From Streptosporangium canum (GTDB lineage Bacteria; Actinomycetota; Actinomycetes; Streptosporangiales; Streptosporangiaceae), in the NCBI RefSeq assembly GCF_900113865.1, contig NZ_FOQY01000014.1:124001-188000 (forward strand): 64,000 nucleotides of DNA, in the 5' to 3' direction. The translations under genes were made by a program, and so were the position numbers. Below are positions 1 through 10,007 of this stretch, one piece after another (the stretch's first letter is position 1; every line of letters starts with the position of its first letter). The notes below the pieces were generated by a model. It saw only the letters and a list, made by a program, of their open reading frames with translations. It did no database searches and was not told where the DNA came from.

Positions 1-1
1 G

Positions 2-646
2 GTGATCCCCAATCCAAACAAGATCATCTGTGTCGGCCTGAACTACGAAGATCACCGCGCCGAGACGGGAAACTCGGTGAGCGCGCAGCCGGCGGTGTTC
101 CTACGTGTCCCCGAGTCGCAGACCGGCCACGACAGCCCGCTGCTGCGCCCGCGCGAGAGCGACACGCTCGACTACGAGGCCGAGGTCGCCGTCGTCATCG
201 GACGCTCCGGCCGCCGGATCGCCCCCGATGCGGCCTGGCGCCACGTAGCCGGGCTGAGCTGCTACAACGACGGCTCCGTGCGCGAGTTCCAGCGTCACAC
301 GCACCAGTACACTCCGGGTAAGAACTTCCCACGGACCGGCGCCTTCGGGCCCTGGATGGTCACCATGGACGAGATACCCGCCGACAGTGCCCTCACCCTG
401 TCCTGCCGCCTCAACGGCAAGATCATGCAGCACGCGACGACCAGCGAGATGATCTTCTCGATCCCGCGGATCATCTCCTACGTGTCGACGTTCACCACGC
501 TCGCGCCGGGAGACGTCATCGCCACCGGCACTCCGGGGGGCGTCGGAGCGCGCAGGTCACCGCAGGTCTTCATGCGGCCGGGCGACACCGTCGAGGTCGA
601 GATCGACAAGATCGGTGTACTGCGCAACACGATCTCCGATGACTGA
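2..646 (+). CDS. Fumarylacetoacetate hydrolase (FAH) family protein, 5' end possibly outside window
   Basis: The 214 visible residues match the catalytic domain of the FAH superfamily, which cleaves or hydrates acyl-pyruvate-type substrates with a bound divalent metal. Seen: an opening block with VGLNY and DH, the metal-ligand pattern LDYEAEVAVVIG (acidic residues about 56-60), a central GYNDGS-like block (SCYNDGSVREFQ) and the C-terminal ATGTPGGVG loop typical of the family. A GTG lies at the second base of the window, but many relatives carry about 70 more residues ahead of this block, so the true start may lie upstream. The amidase gene follows 108 bp downstream on the same strand, which suggests a shared catabolic role. 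The substrate cannot be told from sequence. Confidence 0.85.
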   Translation: MIPNPNKIICVGLNYEDHRAETGNSVSAQPAVFLRVPESQTGHDSPLLRPRESDTLDYEAEVAVVIGRSGRRIAPDAAWRHVAGLSCYNDGSVREFQRHTHQYTPGKNFPRTGAFGPWMVTMDEIPADSALTLSCRLNGKIMQHATTSEMIFSIPRIISYVSTFTTLAPGDVIATGTPGGVGARRSPQVFMRPGDTVEVEIDKIGVLRNTISDD

Positions 647-754
647 GACCCCGCTCACCGGCCGCTCGCGGAAGGCGGGAAACCGCCGGACAGGGCAGCG
701 GCTCGCGGCCGGCCTTCCGGGCACCGGAGGGACGGACGGCAGCCGGAGCCGGTC

Positions 755-2140
755 ATGAGCGAGCTCCACTTCCTGGGCATCTCCGAACTCGGTCCGATGC
801 TGGCCGCCCGCGAGCTCTCACCCGTGGAGCTGTGCCAGGCGCTGCTGGCCCGCTGCGCGTCGCTGGATCCCCTGCTCAACGCCTTCGTCTCGCTTCCGTC
901 GGAGCGCATCCTCGCCGACGCCCGCGTCGCGGAGGAGGAACTGCGTCGCGGGGACGTGCGGGGACCGCTGCACGGCGTGCCGATCGCCGTCAAGGACAAC
1001 ATCGACGTCGAAGGAGAGCGGACCACCGCGGGCTCCAGGGTCCTCGCGGACGCGAGGGCCACCGGCGACGCCGTGATCGTGGCCCGGCTGCGGGCGGCGG
1101 GCGCCATCGTCTTCGGGAAGACCAATCTGCCCGAGTTCGCCTATGGGCCGCTTGACACCTATCACTACGGGCCGACCCGTAACCCGTGGGACCTCCAGCG
1201 GTACGCCGGCGGCTCCAGCATGGGGTCCGGCTCGGCCGTGGCGGCGGGCCTGGTGCCGGGTGCCATAGGTACCGACACGACCGGTTCGATCCGTAACCCG
1301 GCGGCCTGGTGCGGCGTCGTGGGCCTCAAGCCGACGTTCGGCCGTGTTCCGACGACCGGGGTCGTGCCGCTGGCCCGGACGCTGGACCATGCCGGGCCCA
1401 TGGCACGATCGGCGGAAGACTGCGCCGTGCTGTTCGACGCCGTCGCGGACCGTGACCCGGGCCGGGCCGGGGCGTCGCACCGGAAGGGGGCCGGCCGGGC
1501 GACGCCGCTCCGCCGCTCCGTGCGCGGCCTCAGGGCCGGGGTGCTACGCGGCTTCCTGTGGGAGCCGCTCAGCGCCGATACGGCCGCCGCCCTGACCGTG
1601 GCACTCGTCGCCTTGCGGGACATGGGGCTGGAGGTCGTCGACGTCGAGGTCCCGGCGTGGAAGGCGGCCGTGGAGGCCGGTTCCACCATCCTGGCCTGCG
1701 AGGCCTCGGCGGAGTACCGCCGGTTCCTGCGGGAGCGTCCCGCGGACCTGACCCCCCAGATCCGTGAGCGGCTGGAGGGCGGGCTGGCCGTACCCGCGCC
1801 CGACTACGTCGACGCCCTGCGCGCCACCCAGCGACTACGCGCGGAGCTGGCCGAACTGTTCACGCGTGTCGACGTCCTCGTCCTGCCGAGCCGTGAACGC
1901 ACGGCTCCCAGGATGGAGGCCACCGGGAGGCTGACCGAGCCGATCGGCGGACCTCTGTACGCCGTGCCTCTGAACGGGACCGGCCTACCGGCGGTCTCGA
2001 TCCCCTGCGGCTTCGGCTCGGACGGCTTGCCGATCGGCGTTCAGCTGGCCGGGCCCGCGTGGGGTGAGGCCACGCTGCTGGCGCTCGCCCACGCCTACCA
2101 GAAGGTCACCGACTGGCACGCGCGGCGGCCGCTGCCGTAG
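755..2140 (+). CDS. Amidase signature family hydrolase
   Basis: A 461-residue amidase-signature enzyme that hydrolyses a C-N amide bond; substrate unknown. The Ser-cisSer-Lys triad is visible: Lys80 in [10 protein letters not shown], the cis-Ser in the [10 protein letters not shown] loop near residue 154, and the nucleophile Ser178 in GTDTTGSIR. The usual motif reads GTDTGGSIR, so the residue two before Ser178 is Thr instead of Gly. No signal peptide is seen, so it is cytoplasmic. The ATG has a modest GGAG-like sequence upstream. It follows the FAH gene and is closed by a long perfect hairpin at 2292-2339. It could be a GatA-like paralogue, but no gatB or gatC is nearby, so a catabolic amidase is more likely. 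Confidence 0.9.
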   Translation: MSELHFLGISELGPMLAARELSPVELCQALLARCASLDPLLNAFVSLPSERILADARVAEEELRRGDVRGPLHGVPIAVKDNIDVEGERTTAGSRVLADARATGDAVIVARLRAAGAIVFGKTNLPEFAYGPLDTYHYGPTRNPWDLQRYAGGSSMGSGSAVAAGLVPGAIGTDTTGSIRNPAAWCGVVGLKPTFGRVPTTGVVPLARTLDHAGPMARSAEDCAVLFDAVADRDPGRAGASHRKGAGRATPLRRSVRGLRAGVLRGFLWEPLSADTAAALTVALVALRDMGLEVVDVEVPAWKAAVEAGSTILACEASAEYRRFLRERPADLTPQIRERLEGGLAVPAPDYVDALRATQRLRAELAELFTRVDVLVLPSRERTAPRMEATGRLTEPIGGPLYAVPLNGTGLPAVSIPCGFGSDGLPIGVQLAGPAWGEATLLALAHAYQKVTDWHARRPLP

Positions 2141-2291
2141 GGGGCCGGACGCCGCGGGCGTACGGCGCGCCACGATCACGGCGGTCACACGCCCGGCGCG
2201 GCCGCCCGGGGCGCGATCCTGGGCGGCGAGCCCGACGGCCTTCCGTTCCTGCCTCCAAGGGCGACGGCGGGTCGGCAGCGGGCCGCCGTAC

Positions 2292-2339
2292 GCGGATCAG
2301 GGTGGGGACAGGGACGCGCCGGTCCCCACCCTGATCCGC
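2292..2339. terminator. Bidirectional hairpin terminator between convergent genes
   Basis: An 18-bp perfect inverted repeat (2292-2309 with 2322-2339) encloses a 12-nt loop. It lies between the amidase gene (plus) and the HTH gene (minus), which converge here. No T-tract follows, as is usual in actinobacteria. The arms are identical in both directions, so it can stop both transcripts. Confidence 0.85.
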
Positions 2340-2361
2340 ACCACCGCCCCCGCCGTCCGTG

Positions 2362-2841
2362 TCACCTGTCCGTGTCATCTGTCTCTGCTCCCGCGCCACC
2401 GCCGCCCCCATCGGCGGTCACGCGACCGGCCAGACGTTCGTAGCGCTGCCTGGCGGCCTGGGAGGTGCCCAGCCCGAGGCCGAAGGCGATCTCCTGCCAG
2501 GTGAGGCCGCGGCCGCGCGCCATCAGCAGGAGCCCCGCCTCCAGTTGGTCCATCTCCGCGCGCGCCAGCGGGATGAGGGTCAGGGCGGCGGTGATGTCGG
2601 CGTTGTCCACCTCCGGCTCACCTTCTTCCCGCTCCGCGGCGCCGCCCGCGAGAAGGGACACGATCCTGATGGCCTCGTGCGGGCCGAGGACGTCGGGGTG
2701 GACCTGCCGGGAGCGCTGCGCCTCGGTGGCCGCGTGCCGCTCGGCGATGCGGAAAAGGGACGCGTACACGCGGTGCGCCCGCGCCTGAGCCGGGTCGGGC
2801 GGGGTGAAGGGGTCGGACGTCTGATCAGATTCGGTGTTCAT
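2362..2841 (-). CDS. Small helix-turn-helix DNA-binding protein
   Basis: A protein of 159 residues with no named family that I can assign with certainty. Its C-terminal third (about residues 112-142) reads as a helix-turn-helix: GLTWQEIAFGLGLGTSQAARQR followed by a basic YERLAGR helix, and the tail is Gly/Asp rich. The N-terminal part is helical and charged. I chose the ATG at 2841 because the in-frame extension up to 2928 would translate an AT-rich palindrome (2872-2904) that looks like regulatory DNA. No clear ribosome binding site is seen, so leaderless or weak translation is possible. It is probably a transcription factor that binds the palindrome just ahead of it; that is inference. Confidence 0.6.
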   Translation of the reverse strand: MNTESDQTSDPFTPPDPAQARAHRVYASLFRIAERHAATEAQRSRQVHPDVLGPHEAIRIVSLLAGGAAEREEGEPEVDNADITAALTLIPLARAEMDQLEAGLLLMARGRGLTWQEIAFGLGLGTSQAARQRYERLAGRVTADGGGGGAGAETDDTDR

Positions 2842-2871
2842 GCGACCAGCATGGCTGTCACAATAAATTGT

Positions 2872-2904
2872 TGTCAACATTTTGAAGCAAACAAAATGTT
2901 CACA
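2872..2904. promoter_or_regulatory. Palindromic AT-rich candidate operator
   Basis: Two 13-bp arms, TGTCAACATTTTG (2872-2884) and CAAAATGTTCACA (2892-2904), match as an inverted repeat at 12 of 13 positions around a 7-nt spacer. The site is strikingly AT-rich for this genome. It lies 31 bp ahead of the HTH gene and about 100 bp ahead of the divergent Uma2 gene, so it could control either or both. Confidence 0.6.
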
Positions 2905-3000
2905 TAAAGGCCGCGACTCGTCCCCCAAGGAGGGGGCACACCTCTGCCGTCAACGACAGAAGCGAGAGAGAATGAATTGAAGGCAACGGAGATGATCTGA

Positions 3001-3639
3001 ATGAACACACCGGGTGACGGAGACGATGTTACGGTGACCGACGTGAGTAGCGCACTCGACTACTGGCCGTCCCCACCTCCGTGGGGATGGACCGCCGACG
3101 ACCTCGACCGTCTTCCGGCAGAGGGACCGAACGGCGAGCCCGACTTCTTCAAGCACGTCGAACTGATCGATGGAGCTCTCGTCTTCATGTCCCCCCAGAA
3201 GCGCTTTCACCAGCGCATGATCCGCCGTCTCACCGAGGTCCTCGACACACAGGCTCCCGAGTACCTGTCGTCGGTCGATCAGATGGACATCAAGCTCGGG
3301 CCCAGGATGCGCCCCTGTCCTGACATCGTGATCATCGACACGGTGGCGGCCGACGACGACGATCGGACGTTCTACACCCCTGACGAGGTCCACCTCGTCG
3401 TCGAGATCGTCTCCCCCGAGTCCGAGGACCGGGACCGCAAGACCAAGCCGTTCCGCTACGCCGAAGCCGGGATCGCGCACTTCTGGCGGGTCGAGGACAA
3501 CGACGGCAGCCCCGTCGTCTACGTCTACGAGCTCGATCCCGCCACCGGCTCCTACGGCCTCACCGGCATCCACCACGGACGCCTGACCGTCCCGGTCCCC
3601 TTCCCCATCGACGTCGACCTGGACAAGCTGCCCCGTTAG
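3001..3639 (+). CDS. Uma2 family endonuclease-like protein
   Basis: A 212-residue member of the Uma2/DUF820 family, with a PD-(D/E)xK nuclease fold. Seen in order: a start region with [10 protein letters not shown], the acidic [10 protein letters not shown] strand, CPDIVIID, and [25 protein letters not shown], which carries the Glu and Lys of the nuclease core. The ATG at 3001 directly follows AT-rich sequence. A GTG at codon 11 is another possible start. The family is greatly expanded in actinobacteria and cyanobacteria, and its biological substrate is unknown. The gene converges on hemL and the two stop codons overlap. Confidence 0.85.
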   Translation: MNTPGDGDDVTVTDVSSALDYWPSPPPWGWTADDLDRLPAEGPNGEPDFFKHVELIDGALVFMSPQKRFHQRMIRRLTEVLDTQAPEYLSSVDQMDIKLGPRMRPCPDIVIIDTVAADDDDRTFYTPDEVHLVVEIVSPESEDRDRKTKPFRYAEAGIAHFWRVEDNDGSPVVYVYELDPATGSYGLTGIHHGRLTVPVPFPIDVDLDKLPR

Positions 3640-4931
3640 GAGGCCTGGGCGGCGGCCTTGGCGGCGATCGGCAGGGCGTCGGCGACGCGGGACAGGGCCT
3701 CGTCGTCGTGGGCGGCCGACAGGAACCAGGCCTCGTAGGCCGACGGGGGCAGGTAGACGCCCTGGTCGAGCATGGCGTGGAAGAAGGCCCGGTAGGCGGC
3801 GGTGTTCTGCTTCTGGGCCCCGTCGAAGTCGGTGACCTGGTCCTCGGTGAAGAAGACGGAGAACAGGCTGCCCGCGCGCTGCAGGCGGTGCGGCACCCCG
3901 GCGGCGGCCAGGGCGTCGGCGGCGGCGCGGCCGATGACCAGGGCGGAGGCGTCGACCCGGTCGTAGACCTCGTCGTCGCAGGCGCGCAGGGTGGCCAGGC
4001 CGGCGGCGCAGGCCAGCGGGTTACCGGACAAGGTGCCGGCCTGGTAGACCGGCCCTTCCGGAGCGAGGTGGGCCATCACGTCGGCACGGCCGCCGAACGC
4101 GGCGGCGGGCAGACCGCCGCCCATGACCTTGCCGAAGGTCATCAGGTCGGCGTCCACCGGGTCCAGCCCGTACCATCCGGACTCCGACACCCGGAAACCG
4201 GTGAGCACCTCGTCGATGATCAGCAGGGCGCCATGCGCGGTGCAGAGCTCGCGCAGCGTGGCGTTGAACCCGTCCAGCGGCGGGACGACGCCCATGTTGG
4301 CCGGGCAGGCCTCGGTGATCACACACGCGATCTCGGCGCCGAACGCCCGGAAGGCCTCCGTCACGGCCTCGACCGAGTTGTAGGGCAGCACCACCGTGTC
4401 GGCGGCCGAGGCGCCGGTCACACCGGGAGTGTCGGGCAGACCGAAGGTGACCAGGCCGGACCCCGCCGAGGCGAGCAGGGCGTCCACGTGGCCGTGGTAG
4501 CAGCCGGCGAACTTGACGACCTTGGACCGACCGGTGAAGCCGCGGGCCAGCCGTACCGCGGACATGGTGGCCTCGGTGCCCGAGCTGACCAGGCGGACCT
4601 TCTCCACCGGCTCCACCCGGGCGACGATCTCCTCGGCGAGCTCGACCTCGCCGGGCGTCGCCGTACCGAACGAGGTCCCCGCCGCCAGAGCGTCCTGCAG
4701 CGCCTCGACCACGGCCGGGTGACGGTGCCCGAGGATCATCGGCCCCCAGGAGCAGACCAGGTCCACGTAGCGGTTGCCGTCCACATCGGTGATGTAGGGC
4801 CCCTGGCCGGAGGCCATGAAGCGGGGGGTGCCCCCGACGGCCCCGAAGGCGCGGACCGGGGAGTTGACACCTCCCGGGACGATCTCACGTGCGCGGGCGA
4901 ACAGGTCCTCGGAGTTCTCAGTACGGCTCAC
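3636..4931 (-). CDS. hemL: Glutamate-1-semialdehyde 2,1-aminomutase
   Basis: A PLP enzyme that converts glutamate-1-semialdehyde to 5-aminolevulinate, the second step of the C5 heme pathway. It has 431 residues, the family's usual length. Seen: the N-terminal [12 protein letters not shown] block, the PLP phosphate-binding [24 protein letters not shown], the aspartate in LLIIDEV, and the PLP lysine Lys268 in [12 protein letters not shown]. The GTG at 4931 starts with [10 protein letters not shown] and has GGAGG two bases upstream. The GTG at 4949 would add six residues. The other C5 genes (hemA, hemC, hemD, hemB) lie 5-10 kb away, so hemL is transcribed apart from them. Confidence 0.97.
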   Translation of the reverse strand: MSRTENSEDLFARAREIVPGGVNSPVRAFGAVGGTPRFMASGQGPYITDVDGNRYVDLVCSWGPMILGHRHPAVVEALQDALAAGTSFGTATPGEVELAEEIVARVEPVEKVRLVSSGTEATMSAVRLARGFTGRSKVVKFAGCYHGHVDALLASAGSGLVTFGLPDTPGVTGASAADTVVLPYNSVEAVTEAFRAFGAEIACVITEACPANMGVVPPLDGFNATLRELCTAHGALLIIDEVLTGFRVSESGWYGLDPVDADLMTFGKVMGGGLPAAAFGGRADVMAHLAPEGPVYQAGTLSGNPLACAAGLATLRACDDEVYDRVDASALVIGRAAADALAAAGVPHRLQRAGSLFSVFFTEDQVTDFDGAQKQNTAAYRAFFHAMLDQGVYLPPSAYEAWFLSAAHDDEALSRVADALPIAAKAAAQAS

Positions 4932-5099
4932 GCCCTCCAGGGTAGTCACCGGGGGGACAGCCCCCGCCAGAGCGGGTGATCCGATCGGACCGTCCGGGCG
5001 CACGCGGGCGCGCCCGGGTTCGGCGAGGTCCCGGAATCCGTTCCGGAACGGGACACCAGCCCCGGGACGGCGGGACACGGGGTGCGGGATCCTGCGGTC

Positions 5100-6464
5100 A
5101 TGGCAGTGACGACACCCCCTGCCCGGGGGCCGGGCCCCCGGCCGTCCGGCGTCCACCTCGTGCTCAACCGCACCCTGGTGTACGGCGGGCTGGCGGTGGT
5201 CACCGGCGGGATCTACTCCGGGCTGACCTGGCTGGTCACCACGCTGGCCGGCAGCCAGGACGCGGTGGCCGGGCTGGTCGCGGCGCTGGCCGCGGGCGCG
5301 GTGTTCCACCCGGCACGGCTGCGCCTGCAGCGGGTCGTGGACCGGTTGCTCCGGGTCGAGCGCGACCCCTACCGGGTGGCCGACCGGCTGAGCCGCACCC
5401 TGCAGGAGGCCGTCGACCCCGCCGAGGGGCTGGTCACCGCCGCGGCGCTGGTGCGCCAGGCGCTCCGTGCCGACGGCGTCGCCGTCGAGGTCCACGGCGG
5501 GCATACCGGGGTCGTCATCGACGGCGAGCTGGGAGACCAGCCGGTCGAGACTCCGCTGGTCTGGCACGGGGAGCCGGTCGGGCGGCTGCTCAGCAGCGGG
5601 CCCGGCACCTCGCCGGACCTGCTGGACGCGCTGGCCCGGCGCCTGGCGGAGCTGGCGCACGCCGTACGGCTCACCGCCGACGTGCGACGCTCCAGGGAGC
5701 GCATCCTCACCACCCGGGAGGAGGAGCGGCGCAGGCTCCGCCGCGACCTGCACGACGGGCTGGGGCCGACGCTGGCCAGCCTGGCGATGACCGTGGACGA
5801 GGCCAGGCTCCGGCTGGAACGAGATCCCGAGGCCGTGGAAGGACTGCTGATCCGCGTGCGCGACCAGATGGGCGCCGCGATCGTCGACGTCAGGAACCTG
5901 GTGTACGGCCTGCGCCCGCCCGCGCTGGACGACCTCGGCCTGGTCGGCTCGCTGCGCGCGCTGGCCGACGCGCCGGGGCCCAGGGTGGACATCGCGGTGG
6001 TCGGCCCGCTGGGCGACGTGCCCGCGGCGGTGGAGGTGGCGGCCTACCGGATCGCCCAGGAGGCGCTCACCAACGTCCGCCGCCACGCCCAGGCCACCAC
6101 CGCCCTGGTCCGGGTCGAACTGCTCCGGGCCAAGACGGTCCAAACCGAGACGATCCAGGCCGAGACGGACCGTACCGGGGTGGAGCAGACCGGGCCGGCG
6201 TCCGGCGGAGGCGGGCCCGGCGGCGCGGAGGGCGGCGCTGCAGGCCGCAGGGCGGCGGGGGGCAGGGCGGCGGGTGGCGGCGAGCTGCGGCTCTCGGTCG
6301 CCGACGACGGGATCGGCCTGCCGGAACGGGTCCGCGGCGGCGTGGGACTGGTCTCCATGCGCGAGCGGGCGGCGGAGGCGGGCGGCTCCTGCACGGTCGG
6401 ACCGCGTCCCGGCGGCGGCACCGAGGTCATCGTCCACCTCCCCCTCGGAACGGAGAAACCATGA
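5100..6464 (+). CDS. NarL-type sensor histidine kinase with a short membrane anchor (truncated paralogue of the next gene)
   Basis: A 454-residue HisKA_3/HATPase_c kinase. After a short N-terminus there are two hydrophobic helices (about residues 25-70). A weak sensor region follows, then the phospho-acceptor His218 in [10 protein letters not shown], the dimer motif [15 protein letters not shown], the N box ([16 protein letters not shown]), and a G box (DDGIGLP). A Gly/Ala/Thr-rich linker of about 55 residues (near 345-395) splits the ATPase domain. From about residue 18 it aligns throughout with the next protein from about residue 290, so it lacks that paralogue's six or so N-terminal helices. 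Its stop overlaps the next start (ATGA at 6461). Confidence 0.88.
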   Translation: MAVTTPPARGPGPRPSGVHLVLNRTLVYGGLAVVTGGIYSGLTWLVTTLAGSQDAVAGLVAALAAGAVFHPARLRLQRVVDRLLRVERDPYRVADRLSRTLQEAVDPAEGLVTAAALVRQALRADGVAVEVHGGHTGVVIDGELGDQPVETPLVWHGEPVGRLLSSGPGTSPDLLDALARRLAELAHAVRLTADVRRSRERILTTREEERRRLRRDLHDGLGPTLASLAMTVDEARLRLERDPEAVEGLLIRVRDQMGAAIVDVRNLVYGLRPPALDDLGLVGSLRALADAPGPRVDIAVVGPLGDVPAAVEVAAYRIAQEALTNVRRHAQATTALVRVELLRAKTVQTETIQAETDRTGVEQTGPASGGGGPGGAEGGAAGRRAAGGRAAGGGELRLSVADDGIGLPERVRGGVGLVSMRERAAEAGGSCTVGPRPGGGTEVIVHLPLGTEKP

Positions 6465-8482
6465 CCTCCCCCACAGACGAAGACGCCGCCGCCTCCACCA
6501 CGGACGGAGACGCCGTGGGTGGCCGGTGGCACAGGGCGCTGACCGTCCTCGTCTGGACCGGGGCGGTGCTGGCGCCGGCGTGCAACCTCCTGGCGGTCCG
6601 GTTGAGGGAGCTGAGCGCCTCGACCTGGGCCGACCCCTTCGTCACCATGGATGCGACCGTCGTCCTGTTCCCCGCCGCCGGCGCGTTCCTCGTCACCCGC
6701 CGGCCCCGGCTGCTCGTGCCCTGGCTGCTGTGGGGCAGCGGGGTGATCGGCGGCCTCTACTACCTGGTCTACAGCGGCGCCCACTGGCTCTACCTCACCG
6801 ATCCCGGAGGGTTCACCCCCTACCTCGCGTGGCTGGGAATGTGGCTGTGGCTGTGGCACGTGCCGGTGTACGTCTCGCTGCTGCCGCTGCTGTTCCCCGA
6901 CGGCCGGCTGCCCTCCCGGCGCTGGCGGCCGGTCCTGTACGCCAATCTGCTCCTCATGGCCGGGCACTCCCTGTTCCTGGGACTGGCTCCGGATCCCGGG
7001 TTCGAGAGCCAGCTCCCGGTCGCGAACCCGTTCGGGGTCGAGGCGCTGCGCGAGATCTCACCGGCCGTGGAGTCGTACATCGGCGCCCCGATGATGGCAC
7101 TCACCGCGCTCGGCGTGCTGTCGCTGGCCTTCCGCTACCGGGCGGGCGACACCGAGCTCCGGCGCCAGATCGGCTGGTACGCCGCCGCGCTGGTGGTGGT
7201 CCTGACCTCCTGGATCGTCCGGGTGACGACCGGCTCGTGGCTGCTGATGGCCCTGGAATCCGTCATCGTCGTCGTGTTGCCCCTGTCGATCATCGCGGCG
7301 GTGCTGCGCTACCGCCTCTACGGCATCGACGTCGTGGTCAACCGGACGCTGGTCTACGGTTGCCTGGTCGCGGTCACCGGAGGGGTCTACTTCGGACTGA
7401 TCTGGCTGGCCAATGCCCTGGCCGGCGGCCTGGGCTCCGTCGCGGGGGCGGTCGCGGCAGTGGCCGTGGGCGGGGTCTTCCACCCGGCGCGGCTGCGCCT
7501 GCAGCGGGTGGTGGACCGGGTGTTCGCCGTCGAGCGCGACCCCTACCGGCTCGCCGACCTGCTGGGCCGTACCGGGCAGGGGGCGCAGGACCCGGCGGCG
7601 GCGCTCGGCGAGGCCGTGACGGTGATCCGCGGGGCGCTGGGCGCGGCCGGGGTCGGTGTCGAGGTCCGCACCGGGTGGGGCGGCCCGGTGCGCGTGTTCA
7701 GCGACGGGGAGCTGCGGCCCGGGACGCAGGAAATACCGCTGCTCTGGCACGCCGAGCGGGTGGGCACCCTGCTGGTGGCGGGGGCGTGGCCGGGCCGCGA
7801 GCCGCTGGCCGTGCTCGCCCGGCACCTGGCCGAGCCGGCGCACGCCGTACGGCTCACCGCCGATCTGCACCGTTCCCGGGAGCGCATCCGGACCACCCGC
7901 GACGAGGAGCGCCGCCGGCTGGGCAGGGAGTTGCACGACGGGCTCGGCCCGGCGCTGACCAGCGTCACGCTCACCCTCGACGACGCGCGCAGACGGCTCG
8001 GCGCCGATCCGCAGGCCGCCGAGAAGCTGCTGGTCCGGGTCCGCGAGGAGATGACCGCGACCATCGCATCGGTCCGCGAGCTGGTGTACGGCCTGCGCCC
8101 GCCCGCGCTGGACGACCTGGGCCTGGAGGGGGCGCTGCGGGCCTCCGCCGGGGAGACCGCGGTGGCGGTGGACGGCGCGCTGGACGACCTGCCCGCCGCC
8201 GTCGAGGTCGCCGCCTACCGCATCGCCCAGGAGGCGCTCACCAACGCCCGCCGCCACGCCGGCGCGGCCACGATCCTCGTCCGGCTGCGCCGCCTGCCGG
8301 GCGAGCTGCGGGTGGAGGTCGCCGACGACGGGGTCGGCCTGCCCGAGAACCCGGCCGCGGGCGTCGGGCTGACCTCGATGCGCGAGCGGGCGGCCGAGGT
8401 GGGAGGCTCCTGTGTGATCGGCCGCGGGCCGGGCGGCGGCACGGAGGTGACCGCCAGATTGCCGACTGAGGAGGCCACGTGA
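6461..8482 (+). CDS. NarL-type sensor histidine kinase with multi-helix membrane domain
   Basis: A 673-residue membrane kinase. The first 345 residues hold about eight hydrophobic helices (near 27-48, 65-80, 87-107, 121-147, 157-175, 208-224, 238-282 and 296-340). A cytoplasmic sensor segment follows, then HisKA_3 with phospho-acceptor His492 ([10 protein letters not shown]), the [13 protein letters not shown] motif, and the HATPase domain with [16 protein letters not shown] and DDGVGLP. The start ATG has GGAG upstream. It overlaps its shorter paralogue by 4 bp and the response-regulator start by 4 bp (GTGA), so all three should be translationally coupled. The signal sensed is unknown. Confidence 0.9.
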   Translation: MTSPTDEDAAASTTDGDAVGGRWHRALTVLVWTGAVLAPACNLLAVRLRELSASTWADPFVTMDATVVLFPAAGAFLVTRRPRLLVPWLLWGSGVIGGLYYLVYSGAHWLYLTDPGGFTPYLAWLGMWLWLWHVPVYVSLLPLLFPDGRLPSRRWRPVLYANLLLMAGHSLFLGLAPDPGFESQLPVANPFGVEALREISPAVESYIGAPMMALTALGVLSLAFRYRAGDTELRRQIGWYAAALVVVLTSWIVRVTTGSWLLMALESVIVVVLPLSIIAAVLRYRLYGIDVVVNRTLVYGCLVAVTGGVYFGLIWLANALAGGLGSVAGAVAAVAVGGVFHPARLRLQRVVDRVFAVERDPYRLADLLGRTGQGAQDPAAALGEAVTVIRGALGAAGVGVEVRTGWGGPVRVFSDGELRPGTQEIPLLWHAERVGTLLVAGAWPGREPLAVLARHLAEPAHAVRLTADLHRSRERIRTTRDEERRRLGRELHDGLGPALTSVTLTLDDARRRLGADPQAAEKLLVRVREEMTATIASVRELVYGLRPPALDDLGLEGALRASAGETAVAVDGALDDLPAAVEVAAYRIAQEALTNARRHAGAATILVRLRRLPGELRVEVADDGVGLPENPAAGVGLTSMRERAAEVGGSCVIGRGPGGGTEVTARLPTEEAT

Positions 8483-9120
8483 TCACCGTGCTGATCGTGG
8501 ACGACCACCCGGTCTTCCGGCAGGGCCTGCGCGGCCTGCTCGCGGCCATGGACATCGAGGTCGTCGGGGAGGCCTCCGGCGGCCAGGAGGCGGTGGCACT
8601 GGCCGCCGAGCTCCAGCCGGACGTGGTCGTGATGGACCTGCAGATGCCCGGCGGCAACGGCGTCGAGGCGACCAGGACGATCGTCAGGACCAGCCCGCGG
8701 ATCGGGGTGCTGGTGCTGACCATGTTCCGCGACGACGACTCGGTGTTCACCGCCATGCGCGCCGGGGCGCGCGGCTACCTGCTCAAGGAGGCCGGCGCCG
8801 AGGAGATCGGCCGCGCCGTGCACGCCGTCGCGGCGGGCGAGGCCATCTACGGCCCCGAGATCGCCCGTCGCGTCCTGACCTACTTCAGCGGCATGCCCGA
8901 CCCGTCGCGCACCGCCTTCCCCGAACTCACCGAACGGGAGCGGGAGGTGCTCGAACTGGTCGCCCAGGGCCGGGGCAACAACGAGATCGCCGGGATCCTC
9001 TTCCTGTCCGGCAAGACCGTGCGCAACCACGTCTCCAACATCTTCATGAAGCTCCAGGTGGCCGACCGCGCCCAGGCCATCGTCCGTGCCCGCGAGGCCG
9101 GGCTGGGCGGCTCCTCCTGA
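8479..9120 (+). CDS. NarL/FixJ-type response regulator
   Basis: A 213-residue two-component regulator. The receiver domain (about 1-120) has the acidic pocket D8/D9, the phospho-acceptor Asp53 in VVVMDLQMP, a Thr in VLVLTM and the Lys in GYLLKEA. A linker leads to a LuxR-type HTH domain (about 147-205: LTEREREVLELVAQGRGNNE, then the recognition helix GKTVRNHVSNIFMKL). It overlaps the upstream kinase gene, so the two kinases most likely share this regulator. The DNA target is unknown. Confidence 0.93.
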   Translation: MITVLIVDDHPVFRQGLRGLLAAMDIEVVGEASGGQEAVALAAELQPDVVVMDLQMPGGNGVEATRTIVRTSPRIGVLVLTMFRDDDSVFTAMRAGARGYLLKEAGAEEIGRAVHAVAAGEAIYGPEIARRVLTYFSGMPDPSRTAFPELTEREREVLELVAQGRGNNEIAGILFLSGKTVRNHVSNIFMKLQVADRAQAIVRAREAGLGGSS

Positions 9121-9174
9121 CCCGGCCCGTCCCCGCCTGGCCCCGGGCCGTCGGCGGGATCCGACCGGCGCTGC

Positions 9175-9816
9175 TCAGTCGCAGACGTCGGCGAGCCAGT
9201 CGAGGACGCGGAGCGGGTCGGGCAGCGGACGGCCGTCCGGCGGGCGCAGCCACGAGCCGGCCCGGCCGGACGGCAGAGCCGAGGGCGGGGCGAGGACGTA
9301 GCTGTCACGGCAGTGCCAGCGCAGGCCGGGCATCTCGTCGATGGTGGCCGGCCCGAAGTCGAGGGGGCAGGACCACCATTCGTCCTCGTCCTCTGCGACG
9401 TTACGGGTGGCCACATAGAAAAGGACCCGGTCGCCGTTCGCGGCGACCGGGCCCGTTGCGGATCCGGCGGAGTCCATTCCCGCGAGGGCGGTGAGCCCCG
9501 CGGTGGCCGGTACGTCGAACACGTCGAAGACACGGCCCGTGGGGAGGATCACATTCGCCTCGGGCTCCCGCTGCCACCAGTGGGTGAGCTGGGTGGGGTC
9601 GGTGGTGGCCTGCATCTGCCAGGCCCGCGAGAGCGGATGCGCGCCCGGGTCGGGACAGCCGACCCGGTCGCAGGAGCAGGCGCGGGGACCGCCCTGCAGC
9701 GGCCGCGCGCCGGGACAGCTCGCCCAGCCCAGAGCGGCGTACTCCAGCACGGAGCTGATCGTCTGTTTCGGATGAGCACGTCGCCTGCCACGACGAGTCA
9801 GCGGTACCCCCACCAT
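9175..9816 (-). CDS. Short primase-polymerase (prim-pol) domain protein
   Basis: A 213-residue protein with the N-terminal prim-pol fold of archaeo-eukaryotic primase-like enzymes. Seen: a helix with ISSVLEYAALGW, a Cys-rich segment (PRACSCDRVGCPDPGAHP), WWQREPEANVILPTGR, a metal-binding type DVFDVP motif, and a C-terminal LRWHCRDSYVLAPPS block with the expected His. It lacks the helicase or second domain of phage and plasmid primases. Such stand-alone copies are common on actinobacterial chromosomes and are often annotated as bifunctional DNA primase/polymerase, with unproved function. No phage genes surround it. It converges on the response regulator gene. Confidence 0.75.
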   Translation of the reverse strand: MVGVPLTRRGRRRAHPKQTISSVLEYAALGWASCPGARPLQGGPRACSCDRVGCPDPGAHPLSRAWQMQATTDPTQLTHWWQREPEANVILPTGRVFDVFDVPATAGLTALAGMDSAGSATGPVAANGDRVLFYVATRNVAEDEDEWWSCPLDFGPATIDEMPGLRWHCRDSYVLAPPSALPSGRAGSWLRPPDGRPLPDPLRVLDWLADVCD

Positions 9817-10007
9817 TGTGTCCTCCGTCGTCTGCCCATCCCGGTGCCCCCCGGATGCGATGACATATCCACATTCTGGTTAGCAAGGGAAGTCAGACAA
9901 CCAGGGTCTACGCCACCTGGGACACATCCGCACCGGTACTCGCACTCTAACGCACAGACCACCCGAGCAAGCGGCAAACCCCCAGTTCTCGGCATGTGCC
10001 ACTGGTC

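Noticed and set aside
2842-2928. Upstream in-frame start for the small HTH protein
   Set aside because: It would translate the operator-like palindrome and has unusual composition compared with the rest of the protein.
4932-6437. Long N-terminal extension of the hemL frame on the minus strand
   Set aside because: It lies antisense to the first kinase gene with low-complexity composition. HemL has normal length from 4931.
4976-6460. Open frame upstream of the second kinase, in frame with it, giving a 1168-residue protein
   Set aside because: Upstream of 6461 it is an Arg/Gly/Pro-rich shadow of the first kinase in another frame. The real start has its own ribosome site.
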